Shown in pieces: positions 55,800 through 64,000 of a stretch of DNA of 64,000 nt. The position numbers and the translations under genes are program-made. The stretch is from Nocardioides kongjuensis (GTDB lineage Bacteria > Actinomycetota > Actinomycetes > Propionibacteriales > Nocardioidaceae): contig NZ_JACCBF010000001.1 of NCBI RefSeq assembly GCF_013409625.1, positions 4,095,001-4,159,000 of the forward strand, written 5' to 3'. Every line of letters begins with the position of its first letter. The stretch's first letter is position 1. The notes below the pieces were generated by a model. The model worked only from the letters and a program-made list of their open reading frames with translations. It was not told where the DNA came from and made no database searches.

Positions 55800-57196
55800 C
55801 GCTCGGTCACCACCTTCACGATCTGGGTGGCCTGCTCGTCCGGGTCCTCCGCGTCGGGCGCGAGGTCCGGCAGGGGACGGCGGGCCTGGTCGGAGATGCG
55901 CAGCAGGATCGCGATGATCACCCAGTTCACGACCAGGGACGACCCGCCGTAGGACAGGAACGGTGTGGTCAGGCCGGTCAGCGGGATCAGCCGCGTGACG
56001 CCGCCGATGACGACGAAGACCTGCAGCGCGAAGACCGCGGCGAGACCGGTCGCGACCAGCTTGCCGAAGCCGTCGCGGGAGATCAGGGCGGCGCGCAGCG
56101 CGCGCTCCACGACGAGGCCGTAGAGCAGCAGCACCGCCATCACGGCGGTCAGGCCGAGCTCCTCGCCGATGGCGGCGAGGATGAAGTCGGACTCGACGTA
56201 CGGCACCCGCTGGGGCATGCCCTCACCGAGGCCGCGGCCCACGAGCCCGCCCCAGGCGAAGCCGTAGAGCGCCTGCACGAGCTGGTAGCCCTTGCCGTCG
56301 GCGTCGGCGAACGGGTGCAGCCAGATGTCGACGCGGCTCTGCACGTGGCCGAAGATGCGGTACGCCGCGGTGGCGCCGCCGAAGAACAGGAGGGCGCCGA
56401 CGACCAGCCAGCCGGGACGCTCGGTGGCGACGTAGAGCATGACCAGGAAGAGGCCGAAGAACAGCAGGCTGGAGCCGAGGTCGCGCTGCAGCACCAGGAT
56501 GCCGAGGCTGACCACCCACATCATCAGGATCGGGCCGAGGTCGCGGCCGCGGGGCAGGTCGACGAAGACGACGCGGCGCCCGGCGAGCGCGAGCGCGTCG
56601 CGGTGGACCACGAGGTAGCCGGCGAAGGTGATGACGAGCAGCAGCTTGGCGACCTCGCCCGGCTGGAAGCTGAACGGGCCGAGCGAGATCCAGATCTTCG
56701 CGCCGTTGATCGAGGTGCCGAGGCCGGGGACCATCGGCAGGACCAGCAGCACGATCGCGGCCAGGCCGGAGGTGTAGGTGAACCGCGCGAGGAGCCGGTG
56801 GTCGGGCAGCGCGACGAGCGTGCCGACGAAGAGCGCGACGCCGAGCGTCATCCAGGTCAGCTGCTGGCTCGCCAGGCCGGTGTCCTTGGCCAGGTCGACG
56901 CGGTGGATGATCGCCAGGCCCAGGCCGTTGAGGGCGGCCACGACGGGCAGCAGCACCGGGTCGGCGTAGGGCGCGACGATGCGGACCGCGACGTGGGCCG
57001 CCACGACGAGCAGGGTCAGCCAGCCGCCGTACCCGATCAGGTTGGCGGGCACCTCGCCGTCGACACCCAGGCCGACCGCGGCGTAGGCGCCGATGCCGAC
57101 GATCAGGGCGAGCACGAGCAGGAACAGCTCCGCGCCCCGCCGGCGGCGGTGCACGAATCCCATCAGCGCGGAGTTGGCGGGCATGTCCGGACTCAC
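55796..57196 (-). CDS. rodA: SEDS peptidoglycan polymerase (RodA/FtsW family)
   Basis: A 466-residue membrane glycosyltransferase with ten or more helices that polymerises lipid II with its partner PBP. Landmarks are GAKIWISLGPFSFQPGEVAKLLLVITFAGYL, LGPILMMWVVSLGILVLQRDLGSSLLFFGLF, YVESDFILAAIGEELGL and LTGLTTPFLSYGGSSLVVNW. GTG 57196 overlaps the pstP stop; ATG 57184 is an alternative start. Its gene is directly before pbpA, its likely partner. Confidence 0.95.
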   Translation of the reverse strand: MSPDMPANSALMGFVHRRRRGAELFLLVLALIVGIGAYAAVGLGVDGEVPANLIGYGGWLTLLVVAAHVAVRIVAPYADPVLLPVVAALNGLGLAIIHRVDLAKDTGLASQQLTWMTLGVALFVGTLVALPDHRLLARFTYTSGLAAIVLLVLPMVPGLGTSINGAKIWISLGPFSFQPGEVAKLLLVITFAGYLVVHRDALALAGRRVVFVDLPRGRDLGPILMMWVVSLGILVLQRDLGSSLLFFGLFLVMLYVATERPGWLVVGALLFFGGATAAYRIFGHVQSRVDIWLHPFADADGKGYQLVQALYGFAWGGLVGRGLGEGMPQRVPYVESDFILAAIGEELGLTAVMAVLLLYGLVVERALRAALISRDGFGKLVATGLAAVFALQVFVVIGGVTRLIPLTGLTTPFLSYGGSSLVVNWVIIAILLRISDQARRPLPDLAPDAEDPDEQATQIVKVVTER

Positions 57197-58647
57197 GACC
57201 CCTGCGGGCCGAGGGTGGTCAGGTCGGCCGCGCCGCCCTCGGTCGGGGTGGTGAACGGGGACGCCGAGTCGGCCGGCGGCGTCGTGGTCGTGGTGGCGGG
57301 CGGGGTGGTGCCCGCGGGTTCCTCGGCCTGCCGGCCGTTGGCGCCGATCCGGGTGATCGCCGCGCGGGCCCGCTCCACGCTGCCGTAGATCATCGCGCCG
57401 CCCCGGACCTCCTCCTGCGTGGACTCCTGCAGGTCGGCGACCTCCAGGTCGGAGACCTCGTAGACGTGGGAGAGGCCGGGGACGTCGACGCCGCGGTAGA
57501 TGACGACGTACCCGTCGCTGTCGCCGGTGCCCTCGCCGACGTAGTACTTCTGCTGGCTCCACCAGTACGCCGTGCCCAGGGCGATCCACACGATGCCGAG
57601 CACGATCGCGGCACCCAGCAGGCGCCGCGCCCAGGCGAACCGCGGCGGCGGCTGGGGCGCGTAGCGCAGCGCCTCGGGGTCGACGATCGGGTCCTCGGGG
57701 ATCGCGTAGCCGACGCCCTCGGGGATCTCGGCGGTCACCGGCTCGAGCTCGCCGGTGTCGCCGGAGCGGTGGCCGCGGAACAGGCCGCGCGCCCGGCGCC
57801 GGCTCATGTCGGCGGCGGCACCGACGACCATCGGGTCGGCCGGCGGGTGCTCGGAGGGGTCGACCACGTCGGCGACCACGCAGGTCACGTTGTCGGAGCT
57901 GCCGGCGTCCAGGCTCGCGCGCACCAGCTCGATCGAGGAGAACTCGGGCGTCCCCTCGGACAGCAGCTCGGTGAGCCGGTCGTCCTCGAGCACGCCGCAC
58001 GCGCCGTCGCTGCACAGGAACAGCCGGTCGCCCGGCACCAGCTCGAGCGCGAACAGGTCCGGCTCCACGTCGTGGAGGCCGTCGAGCGCCTTGAGGATCA
58101 GGTTGCGGTGGGGGTGGACCCGCGCCTCGGCCTCGGTGATCCGGCCCTCGTCGATCAGGCTCTGCACGAAGGTGTGGTCGTTGGTCAGCTGGGACAGCTC
58201 GCCGTCGCGCAGCAGGTAGGCCCGTGAGTCGCCGATGTGGCCGACCGCCAGCCGCTGACCGTCGAACAGCGCGACCGTAGCGGTGGTGCTGGTGCCGTTG
58301 AGGGCCGGGTCCTGGTCGACCTGGGCGCCGATCGAGACGTGCGCCTCGTGCAGGCCGTCGTTGACCCGGTCGATCACGTCGACCGAGCCGGGCGACTCGT
58401 CGAGCTGGCGCAGCTCGCTGATCGCCGTACCGGAGGCGATGTCGCCACGCGCCGCGCCGCCCACGCCGTCACACACGGCCAGCAGCCACGGGCCGGAGTA
58501 GCCGGAGTCCTGGTTGTCCTTGCGCACGCGGCCGACGTCGGAGACGGCGTACCCGTCGAGCTGGAGCAGCGGGCGCGTCACGGGGAGGGGTACGTCGACC
58601 GTGTCGGGCTGGGGGTCGTGCGGCACCTCGTTGCCGGGCTCGGTCAT
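57193..58647 (-). CDS. pstP: PP2C-family Ser/Thr phosphatase PstP
   Basis: A 484-residue membrane phosphatase that reverses PknA/PknB phosphorylation. The catalytic domain (about 30-265) has SDVGRVRKDNQDSGY, LLAVCDGVGGAARGDIASG, VGHIGDSRAYLLRDG, LTNDHTF and LFLCSDGACGVLEDD, with the metal-binding aspartates. A linker leads to the helix LLGAAIVLGIVWIALGTAYWW and an extracellular tail ending in a Thr/Pro-rich segment. It abuts fhaB without a gap. Confidence 0.95.
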   Translation of the reverse strand: MTEPGNEVPHDPQPDTVDVPLPVTRPLLQLDGYAVSDVGRVRKDNQDSGYSGPWLLAVCDGVGGAARGDIASGTAISELRQLDESPGSVDVIDRVNDGLHEAHVSIGAQVDQDPALNGTSTTATVALFDGQRLAVGHIGDSRAYLLRDGELSQLTNDHTFVQSLIDEGRITEAEARVHPHRNLILKALDGLHDVEPDLFALELVPGDRLFLCSDGACGVLEDDRLTELLSEGTPEFSSIELVRASLDAGSSDNVTCVVADVVDPSEHPPADPMVVGAAADMSRRRARGLFRGHRSGDTGELEPVTAEIPEGVGYAIPEDPIVDPEALRYAPQPPPRFAWARRLLGAAIVLGIVWIALGTAYWWSQQKYYVGEGTGDSDGYVVIYRGVDVPGLSHVYEVSDLEVADLQESTQEEVRGGAMIYGSVERARAAITRIGANGRQAEEPAGTTPPATTTTTPPADSASPFTTPTEGGAADLTTLGPQGS

Positions 58648-59112
58648 CTACTTCCTCAGCTCCACGATGGTCTTCCCGACCCGGATCTGCGAGCCCAGAC
58701 CGACCGGGACCGGTTGGGTGAGCCGCTGGCTGCCGAGGTAGGTGCCGTTGGTGGAGCCGAGGTCCTCGACGTACCACTGGCCGCCGGACTCGACGATCCG
58801 TGCGTGCCGGGTGGAGACGTAGTCGTCGTCGAGGCGGATCGCCGCGTCGTTGCCGCGTCCGATCAGCACCGGCGCCTGCGAGAGGTCGGCGACGATGCCG
58901 GTGTTGACGCCCTGCACGACCTCGACCTTGGTCGGCTGGCCGCGGCGCGGGCTGGCCGGCTTGGGGGCGCGCGGCTGCTTGCCGGGTGCGGCCGGCGCCG
59001 GCACCCGGGCACCGAACATGTCGGAGCGGATCACCGAGATCGCGGAGAGCACGAAGATCCACAAGATCGCGAGGTAGGCGATCCGGACGAGGAACAGGGT
59101 CAGCTCAGACAC
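58648..59112 (-). CDS. fhaB: FHA-domain protein FhaB (FipA)
   Basis: A 154-residue protein with an N-terminal helix (LTLFLVRIAYLAILWIFVLSAISVI) and a C-terminal FHA domain: LIGRGNDAAIRLDDDYVSTRHARI ... YVEDLGSTNGTYLGSQRL. FHA domains bind phosphothreonine, and FhaB interacts with the PknA/B pathway and division proteins in mycobacteria. GTG 59112 overlaps fhaA by eight bases. Confidence 0.94.
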   Translation of the reverse strand: MSELTLFLVRIAYLAILWIFVLSAISVIRSDMFGARVPAPAAPGKQPRAPKPASPRRGQPTKVEVVQGVNTGIVADLSQAPVLIGRGNDAAIRLDDDYVSTRHARIVESGGQWYVEDLGSTNGTYLGSQRLTQPVPVGLGSQIRVGKTIVELRK

Positions 59113-59854
59113 CGTCCACCACCTGACTTGTCTCCTGGAGCAGTCGGAGGACCAGGGACGTGTGGCCGATCTGGACCCGCGAGCCGTCGCGCAGGGCCGC
59201 ACGCGCGACCTTCTGCCCGTCGACGCGGATGCCGTTGGTCGATCCCATGTCGTGCACCTCGACGTGGACGGGGGCTGCGGTCGTCGTACCGGGCTGGGGC
59301 GTGGGGGTCGTGATCAGGAACTCGGCGTGTCGCCGGCTGATGCCCGGGTCGTTGATCCTCAGGTCGGCCTCGCTGCCGCGGCCCACGACCAGTCCGGGCG
59401 CCCGCAGCGGGTGCTGCGTGCCGTTGACCTCGAGCACCGCCCGGGTGCGCTGGCTGCTGGGTCGCCGGTTCTGGTCGGTGACCTCGGCCTCGGCCTGGCT
59501 GCGCACGCGGAACCGTCCGGTCCCGAGGTCGTCGGCGGACTCGAACACGATCCGGATCGGGCCCGGGAAGACGTAGGACTGCAGCTCGGCGTGCTCGGTC
59601 AGCTGGGTCGTCAGCTCGCTCGCCAGCGCGGAGTCGTACGGCGCCAGCCGCTCAAGGTCGCCGTCGGACAGCTCCACCACGAAGCTGTTGGGCACCAGCC
59701 GCCGCTGCCGCGACAGCACCTGCGCCTTGTTGTCGAGCTCGCGCTGGAGTGCCGCCGCCACCTCGACCGGCTGCACCGCACTGCGGAAGGTGCGCGCGAA
59801 CACGCCGGAGATCGCCTGCTCGAGCCGCTGCTCGAACCGCTGCAGTCCACCCAC
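59105..59854 (-). CDS. fhaA: FHA-domain protein FhaA with DUF3662 domain
   Basis: A 249-residue cytoplasmic protein. The N-terminal DUF3662 domain begins LQRFEQRLEQAISGVFARTFRSAVQPVEVAAALQRE. The FHA domain lies about 155-245: VVGRGSEADLRINDPGISRRHAEF ... DMGSTNGIRVDGQ. In mycobacteria FhaA binds the phosphorylated MviN pseudokinase, whose counterpart is encoded at 4907-6817. GTG 59854 has AAGGAGGG at proper spacing; an upstream GTG at 59863 is too close to it. Confidence 0.93.
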   Translation of the reverse strand: MGGLQRFEQRLEQAISGVFARTFRSAVQPVEVAAALQRELDNKAQVLSRQRRLVPNSFVVELSDGDLERLAPYDSALASELTTQLTEHAELQSYVFPGPIRIVFESADDLGTGRFRVRSQAEAEVTDQNRRPSSQRTRAVLEVNGTQHPLRAPGLVVGRGSEADLRINDPGISRRHAEFLITTPTPQPGTTTAAPVHVEVHDMGSTNGIRVDGQKVARAALRDGSRVQIGHTSLVLRLLQETSQVVDGV

Positions 59855-60022
59855 GTCGCCCACCCTCCTTCCGCACGCCTCGCTCGCCGAGCCCCCTGCC
59901 CGGCCGTTCATGATCGTATCGGTGGCGCCTCGCCCAGCCCGGGACCTTGGCTCCCGCACCCCCCGTTTTGGGCGTGGGGTGATGGCTGGGATAACCTTGC
60001 CCGGCTGTTGCATGACAGTGAC

Positions 60023-60106
60023 GCGCGAGTGGCGGAATAGGCAGACGCGCACGGTTCAGGTCCGTGTGTCCGAAAGGACGTGGGGGTTCAACTCCCCCCT
60101 CGCGCA
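60023..60106 (+). tRNA. tRNA-Leu (CAG)
   Basis: An 84-base class II cloverleaf: acceptor GCGCGAG / CTCGCGC, anticodon stem CACGG / CCGTG with CAG at 60057-60059, long variable arm and T arm GGGGGTTCAACTCCCCC. CCA is not encoded. Confidence 0.97.
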
Positions 60107-60114
60107 CGTGAGAG

Positions 60115-60138
60115 GGCCCCGGTCGGGAGACCGGGGCC
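60115..60138. terminator. terminator between tRNA-Leu and the next gene
   Basis: Ten-base stem GGCCCCGGTC / GACCGGGGCC with a GGGA loop, then TTCGTG. It can end both the tRNA transcript and the opposing gene. Confidence 0.7.
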
Positions 60139-60169
60139 TTCGTGCTTCTCGGGGCGGTCGCGAGGTGCG

Positions 60170-61348
60170 CTACTGGAGCCGCGGGTCGAGCAGCAGGTCG
60201 ATCATCCGTCGGTCCAGCTCCGGGCCGATGCCCGCGCCGTGCTTCGGGACGATCCGGTACATCCCCGCGGTCACGGTGTGCCGCGGGCCGACGTACACGA
60301 ACCGCCGGCTGACGGCCCGCGAGTGCCGCGGGCAGCAGTCCGCCCACTCCGCCTCGTCCCAGGAGCCGACGAACACCGTGGTCGGGTCGTCCGCCCCGAA
60401 CACGTGGCGCTCGACGCAGAGGACCAGCCAGGTGCGTCCGCAGACGGGGTCGCCCCCCGCGAGCCACACCGTCATCCCGAACGCGTAGGGCCCGAGCATC
60501 CCCTCGGCGTACGCGACGCCCGGGTGGTCCCTCAGCAGCGGCGCTCCGGGGTCGGCCCGCCAGCGGGGGAAGTGGTCGGAGACGACCGTCCTCGCGACCC
60601 GGCTCGAGGGCACCGCCCGGGCTGCGTCCGGCAGGGTGAGCCGTGGGTCCGCGGCCGCGGCCGCCATGGCCGCGGGAGCGAGCGGGTTGCGGTCCGCCGT
60701 ACCCCTCCCGGTCATCACCAGGTATCCGATCAGCCCGTCGCGGCGCTCCACCGCGAGGGCCACCGCGTAGTCGCCGCAGGTCGCGTACGCCGCGGCCGGG
60801 CCGTCGAACGCACCGCACAGGCGCTGGTACCGGGAGATGCGGGCACGTTCACCGTGTGGTCCCGCGAGCCTCCTCGTGTGGCACGACGTCGTCCCGTTGA
60901 CGGGCGGCGGGGGGCGCAGGTAGCGGCAGCCGTGCTCGAACGGGCCGCGATCGGTCAACAGGTCGACGCTGCCGTCGTGGGTGTACGAGTAGGGCGTGCC
61001 GCCGGCGGGCCAGGTGAACGCGACACCGGGGCCGCGGTCCAGGGGCGCGAGCCGACCGCCGTCGGGGTCGAGGTGCTCTGCGACCAGGGGGAGCCATCCG
61101 GCCTGGACCGCCGTCAGGGGGTTCGGGACCTCCCAGCCGGAGCCCTTGCGGGCGGCGACGGGCGTGTCGACCCAGGTCCGGGGCGACTGCGTCGGCGGCG
61201 CCGACGGCGGTGCGGCCGACGCAGGTGATGACGCCCCGACCGGCCCCTGCGTGTGCTCCCGGCCGCTCGTCGTGACCAGCACGCCTGTCACGGCCAGGGC
61301 CGCGGCCGCTGCGGCGCCCAGCGCCATCGTTCGCCGGCCCATCGACAC
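60170..61348 (-). CDS. secreted or membrane-anchored hypothetical protein
   Basis: A 392-residue protein with an N-terminal signal/anchor (MSMGRRTMALGAAAAAALAVTGVLV) and Ser/Pro/Ala-rich linker. The body has five or more cysteines (HGCRYLRPPPP, TTSCHTRR, QRLCGAF, TCGDYA, DPVCGRTWLVLCVE, DCCPRHS), suggesting disulfides outside the cell. No family is recognised. GTG 61348 has GAGGAGGTG upstream. It may belong with the downstream sigma-factor module by orientation. Confidence 0.75.
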   Translation of the reverse strand: MSMGRRTMALGAAAAAALAVTGVLVTTSGREHTQGPVGASSPASAAPPSAPPTQSPRTWVDTPVAARKGSGWEVPNPLTAVQAGWLPLVAEHLDPDGGRLAPLDRGPGVAFTWPAGGTPYSYTHDGSVDLLTDRGPFEHGCRYLRPPPPVNGTTSCHTRRLAGPHGERARISRYQRLCGAFDGPAAAYATCGDYAVALAVERRDGLIGYLVMTGRGTADRNPLAPAAMAAAAADPRLTLPDAARAVPSSRVARTVVSDHFPRWRADPGAPLLRDHPGVAYAEGMLGPYAFGMTVWLAGGDPVCGRTWLVLCVERHVFGADDPTTVFVGSWDEAEWADCCPRHSRAVSRRFVYVGPRHTVTAGMYRIVPKHGAGIGPELDRRMIDLLLDPRLQ

Positions 61349-61419
61349 GACCGATCACCTCCTCACGGGGACGAGCCGCAGGCGGCCGTCGAGGTTCCAC
61401 GACCAGCAGGTCGCGGCCA

Positions 61420-62586
61420 TCAGCGCTCCTTCGCGGGCCAGATCAGCCAGCCGCCGTCATCCGGGTGCTCGGCGAGCCGTCGGCCGTTGCTGGCGGAGAT
61501 CTCCACGACCGGCCCTGTGTTCCTGGAGGCCTGGTGCGCAGTCCGCACGGCGATCCGGGTCCCGTCCGGCGACCAGGCGACGTTGCCGGCCCAGTCGAAG
61601 TGGCGGTGGGAGTGGTACAGGTCCTGGACGACGACCGGGCCTGCCACGCCGCCGGGGTGCAGGTGGAGCAGGACGACGTCGCTGCTGTGCGTGCCGCGGT
61701 AGACGTCGAGCAGGACCGTCTGCCCGTCGGGTGACCACCCCCAGCCGCTCGCGGTGAAGATCGATCCCCTTCCGTCGAAGTCCGCAGCGTCGTGTCGGTG
61801 CGGTTGGCTCTTGTCCAGCGCGGCGCAATCGACCAGGAGCGAGTAGGCGAGCCGGGCGTCACGACCGTCCCGGTCGACCAGCCACAGCTGCGAGACGGCG
61901 TCGCACCCGGGCTCGAGATCGCGCCTGGTCACGACCGCGAGCCGGCTGCCGTCCGCCGACCACCGCAGGCCAGACACCTGCGCCCCGCCGGTGCTCGTCG
62001 CGCCGAGGTCGAGGGTCCGGTGCAGCGTGCCGTCGTACCCGATCACCTGCGCCGTGCTGTCGCCGGCAGCAATGGTGATCTCGCCCGCTTCCGGCCCGAG
62101 GGTGGCTCGAGGCTTGCCCGTCGCGGGGCAGGGCACGACCTCGCCACAGGTGAGCGTCGCGACAGGACCGGCCCGGCCCACGACGGCGAGACCTTCCGCT
62201 GGGCTCGAGGGGTCGTCGCCGCCGAAGCGGATGACAGAGAGCCCGGTCGCCGAGACGGCGTCGAAGGAGAGCCAGTCGTAGCCGACCTCATCGCCCCCGA
62301 GGTAGTGCTCGGCGCTGGTGACCCGACCGTTGAGCGGCAAGGGATCGATCGCGGTGTGCTCCTCGCTCGGCGTCGGTCCGACCGGCTGCGGTGAGCCGTT
62401 CCCGTCGCGGGAGATCGCGAGCACGCCGGCCACGACGGCGAGGACGGCGGCCGCGGCGGCGAGGCCGGCGACGATGGTGTGGCGGTGGCGCCGGTCCCGC
62501 GCGGCTTGCTCGATGGCGCGGTCGATGTCGCCGTACACGGGGACGGCGGGGGTGATCTCGTCGAAGGTGTCGCGCAGCCTGCTCAT
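61420..62586 (-). CDS. membrane-anchored beta-propeller (PD40-like) protein, candidate anti-sigma partner
   Basis: A 388-residue protein. About 38 cytoplasmic residues ([32 protein letters not shown]) precede one helix (TIVAGLAAAAAVLAVVAGVLAI). The extracellular part has WD/PD40-like repeats with WSADGSRLAVV, WSPDGQTVLLDV and WSPDGTRIAVR. ATG 62586 overlaps the sigma-factor stop by four bases. Such sigma/propeller pairs suggest it holds or tunes the sigma factor; this is inferred from position. Confidence 0.8.
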   Translation of the reverse strand: MSRLRDTFDEITPAVPVYGDIDRAIEQAARDRRHRHTIVAGLAAAAAVLAVVAGVLAISRDGNGSPQPVGPTPSEEHTAIDPLPLNGRVTSAEHYLGGDEVGYDWLSFDAVSATGLSVIRFGGDDPSSPAEGLAVVGRAGPVATLTCGEVVPCPATGKPRATLGPEAGEITIAAGDSTAQVIGYDGTLHRTLDLGATSTGGAQVSGLRWSADGSRLAVVTRRDLEPGCDAVSQLWLVDRDGRDARLAYSLLVDCAALDKSQPHRHDAADFDGRGSIFTASGWGWSPDGQTVLLDVYRGTHSSDVVLLHLHPGGVAGPVVVQDLYHSHRHFDWAGNVAWSPDGTRIAVRTAHQASRNTGPVVEISASNGRRLAEHPDDGGWLIWPAKER

Positions 62587-63089
62587 GACTCCGCTCCCTC
62601 GAACTCGGCCACCACGTCCGGAACCAGCTCGCGCAGCCGCTGCAGTGCGACCCGGGTCTGCGACTTCACCGTGTTCGGGCTGATGCCGAGCGCGGCGGCG
62701 GCCTGGGCCTCGGTGAGGTCCTCGTAGAACCGCAGCACCAGGAGGGCGCGCTGCTTGGGCGTGAGCCGGGCCAGCGCGGCTGCGAAGGTCAGCCGGTCGC
62801 CGGCCGCGCCGGCCTCATCGCCGACCGGCGTCTCAGGGGGTGACGCCCAGGGCAGCTCGAGGAGCCGCCGTCGTCTCCAGCCGTCGACGAACCGGCTGTA
62901 GAGGATCCTGCGGACGTAGGCCTCCGGATCCACGGTGCCGGACTTCTGCCAGCGCCGGACCAGCACCACGTAGGTGTCCTGGACCAGGTCCTCGGCCGCC
63001 TGGTGGTCACCCGTGAGCAGGTAGGCCGCCCGGGAGAGCGCGGCCCCGCGCGCCGAGACGAACTCCCTGAGCTCGACCTCCCGGTCCAT
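62583..63089 (-). CDS. SigE-family (ECF) RNA polymerase sigma factor
   Basis: A 168-residue sigma factor of the short SigE type. Region 2 (LREFVSARGAALSRAAYLLTGDHQAAEDLVQDTYVVLVRRW) lies near residues 7-75 and region 4 (LTPKQRALLVLRFYEDLTEAQAAAALGISPNTVKSQTRVALQRLRE) near residues 108-155. It is co-transcribed with the propeller protein. The regulon is unknown; autoregulation is usual. Confidence 0.92.
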   Translation of the reverse strand: MDREVELREFVSARGAALSRAAYLLTGDHQAAEDLVQDTYVVLVRRWQKSGTVDPEAYVRRILYSRFVDGWRRRRLLELPWASPPETPVGDEAGAAGDRLTFAAALARLTPKQRALLVLRFYEDLTEAQAAAALGISPNTVKSQTRVALQRLRELVPDVVAEFEGAES

Positions 63090-63191
63090 GGGACCACTCT
63101 CCTCGTCCGGATTCCCCTGTCATCCCTTGAACGAGGGAACGGCTCCCCGCGGGTGGGGACGGACCGGGCGTGGGTCGACGCGTCGCCGCGG

Positions 63192-63656
63192 TCAGGGACG
63201 CTGGGTGAGCCAGCCGGGCAGGTCGCCGACCGGGCGGTCGCCGGCGATCGTGGCGAGCGCGTCGACCAGGGCGTCGTACCGGGTCGGGCCGAGCTGGTGG
63301 CGCCAGCGCTCCGCAACGCGCTCGAACCCGGCCTCGCTGGCGACCAGGAGGTCCTCGGCGCGGGGCGTGCGGCGCAGCCGCACGGCCCGCCGGTCGCCGG
63401 GGACCGGCTCCCGGGTGAGGTAGCCGGCCTTCTCCAGCCCGGCGGCCGTCTTCGCTGCGGCCTGCTTCGTGACGCCGAGGCGCTGGCCCAGCTCGTTGAT
63501 CGTGCAGCCGTCGGGGCCGATCGCCTGGAGGGCGAAGCCGTGCAGCGGTCGGGCCTCGGGGTGACCCTGCTCGGCGAGCTCGAGGTGGAGGGCGTCGACG
63601 CCGTCGCGGAAGGCACCGGCGAGCAGCAGGACCACGCGCCACGCGGGCTCGCCCAC
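63192..63656 (-). CDS. MarR-family transcriptional regulator
   Basis: A 154-residue winged-helix regulator: helical N-terminus, DNA-binding GCTINELGQRLGVTKQAAAKTAAGLEKAGYLTREPVPGDRRAVRLRRT. GTG 63656 has AGGAGG seven bases upstream. It diverges from a cupin gene, its likely target, with palindromes between. Confidence 0.88.
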   Translation of the reverse strand: MGEPAWRVVLLLAGAFRDGVDALHLELAEQGHPEARPLHGFALQAIGPDGCTINELGQRLGVTKQAAAKTAAGLEKAGYLTREPVPGDRRAVRLRRTPRAEDLLVASEAGFERVAERWRHQLGPTRYDALVDALATIAGDRPVGDLPGWLTQRP

Positions 63657-63686
63657 GACTCCACCTCCTGCTCCAGACCTGATCGA

Positions 63687-63742
63687 CAACCTGGTTGACG
63701 GTAGCGCACCTGAAGCCTACCGTGATGGACAACCACATTGTC
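63687..63742. promoter_or_regulatory. candidate MarR operators
   Basis: Two palindromes stand between the divergent genes: CAACCTGGTTG at 63687-63697 and GACAACCACATTGTC at 63728-63742. The second is just 18 bases before the cupin start. Related ACAA/TTGT half-sites are usual for MarR dimers. Confidence 0.5.
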
Positions 63743-63759
63743 TATCTCTGAGGAGCACC

Positions 63760-64000
63760 ATGTCCGCTCTCAAGACCGCCCGCGCCGACGCGCGGGTCAC
63801 CACCACGCCGAACGCGACGATGACCACGCTCGCCTCGCCGACCCAGGGTGGCTCTGGCGCGCTGAGCATGTGGCGCGTCGACATGGCGGCCGGCCAGTCG
63901 GGGCCCGAGCACGTCTTCGACGTCGAGCAGGCCTGGCACCTGCTGGACGGGGCGGCCGCGGTCGTCGTCGACGGGCGGACGATCGAGCTGAGTGCCGGCG
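63760..64000 (+). CDS. cupin-domain protein (3' part outside the window)
   Basis: Eighty codons are visible from ATG 63760 (GAGGAG upstream). They read as the start of a small cupin: GALSMWRVDMAAGQSGPEHVFDVEQAWHLLDGAAAVVVDGRTIELSAG, with a metal-binding-like GPEH and the second beta-barrel strand. The gene runs off the window end. Function is unknown; it is probably controlled by the MarR protein. Confidence 0.75.
   Translation, partial: MSALKTARADARVTTTPNATMTTLASPTQGGSGALSMWRVDMAAGQSGPEHVFDVEQAWHLLDGAAAVVVDGRTIELSAG

Overview
The window is about 64 kb of very GC-rich actinobacterial chromosome around the replication origin. Gene order, GTG-rich starts, four-base stop/start overlaps and family matches fit the Propionibacteriales, most like Nocardioides; this is inference from gene order and protein character, since no database search was run. 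The central layout matches the origin region of Mycobacterium and Streptomyces.

Left arm (1-21.6 kb): a partial CCA-adding enzyme, then DUF6049 protein - MurJ - a separate pseudokinase/discoidin-like protein - SigM - its anti-sigma-like partner - TrxB - TrxA. Then come a membrane-anchored protein, a GNAT acetyltransferase, an AlaA-like aminotransferase, a PlsC-type acyltransferase, a two-component system and a lipoprotein. The minus-strand block rpmH-rnpA-yidD-yidC-jag-rsmG-parA-parB ends at a terminator beside a parS site. Five parS or parS-like palindromes lie between 14.7 and 19.1 kb.

Origin (21.6-24.2 kb): DnaA boxes flank dnaA on both sides; the densest run is the dnaA-dnaN gap. Right of it come dnaN, a 6-phosphogluconate dehydrogenase, two small membrane proteins, recF, a DUF721 protein, gyrB, gyrA, a DUF3566 protein, tRNA-Ile, a DLW-39-type small protein and tRNA-Ala.

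Right arm (35-50 kb): mixed accessory and housekeeping content. A Rieske-thiamine-diphosphate enzyme gene is frameshifted and 3'-truncated against the stub of an opposing FMN-reductase-like gene. Then follow egtB-egtD (ergothioneine), a secreted alpha/beta hydrolase, a lipoprotein, an NCS1 permease, a metallo-hydrolase, a sterol-desaturase-type enzyme with its FCD/GntR regulator, SURF1, DUF3817, a cyclophilin and a rhomboid protease. A compact inverted repeat built around DnaA boxes lies beside an unusually long crgA.

Cell-envelope kinase operon (49.5-60 kb): DUF881 protein, then on the minus strand fhaA-fhaB-pstP-rodA-pbpA-pknA-pknB, mostly joined by start/stop overlaps. These genes couple Ser/Thr phosphorylation to septal and polar peptidoglycan synthesis. 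FhaA, the MurJ-linked pseudokinase and PknB are expected to work together, as their mycobacterial relatives do. PknB carries an unusual C-terminal calcium-repeat segment. The end of the window has tRNA-Leu, a SigE-type sigma factor with a beta-propeller membrane partner, a MarR regulator and the start of a cupin gene.
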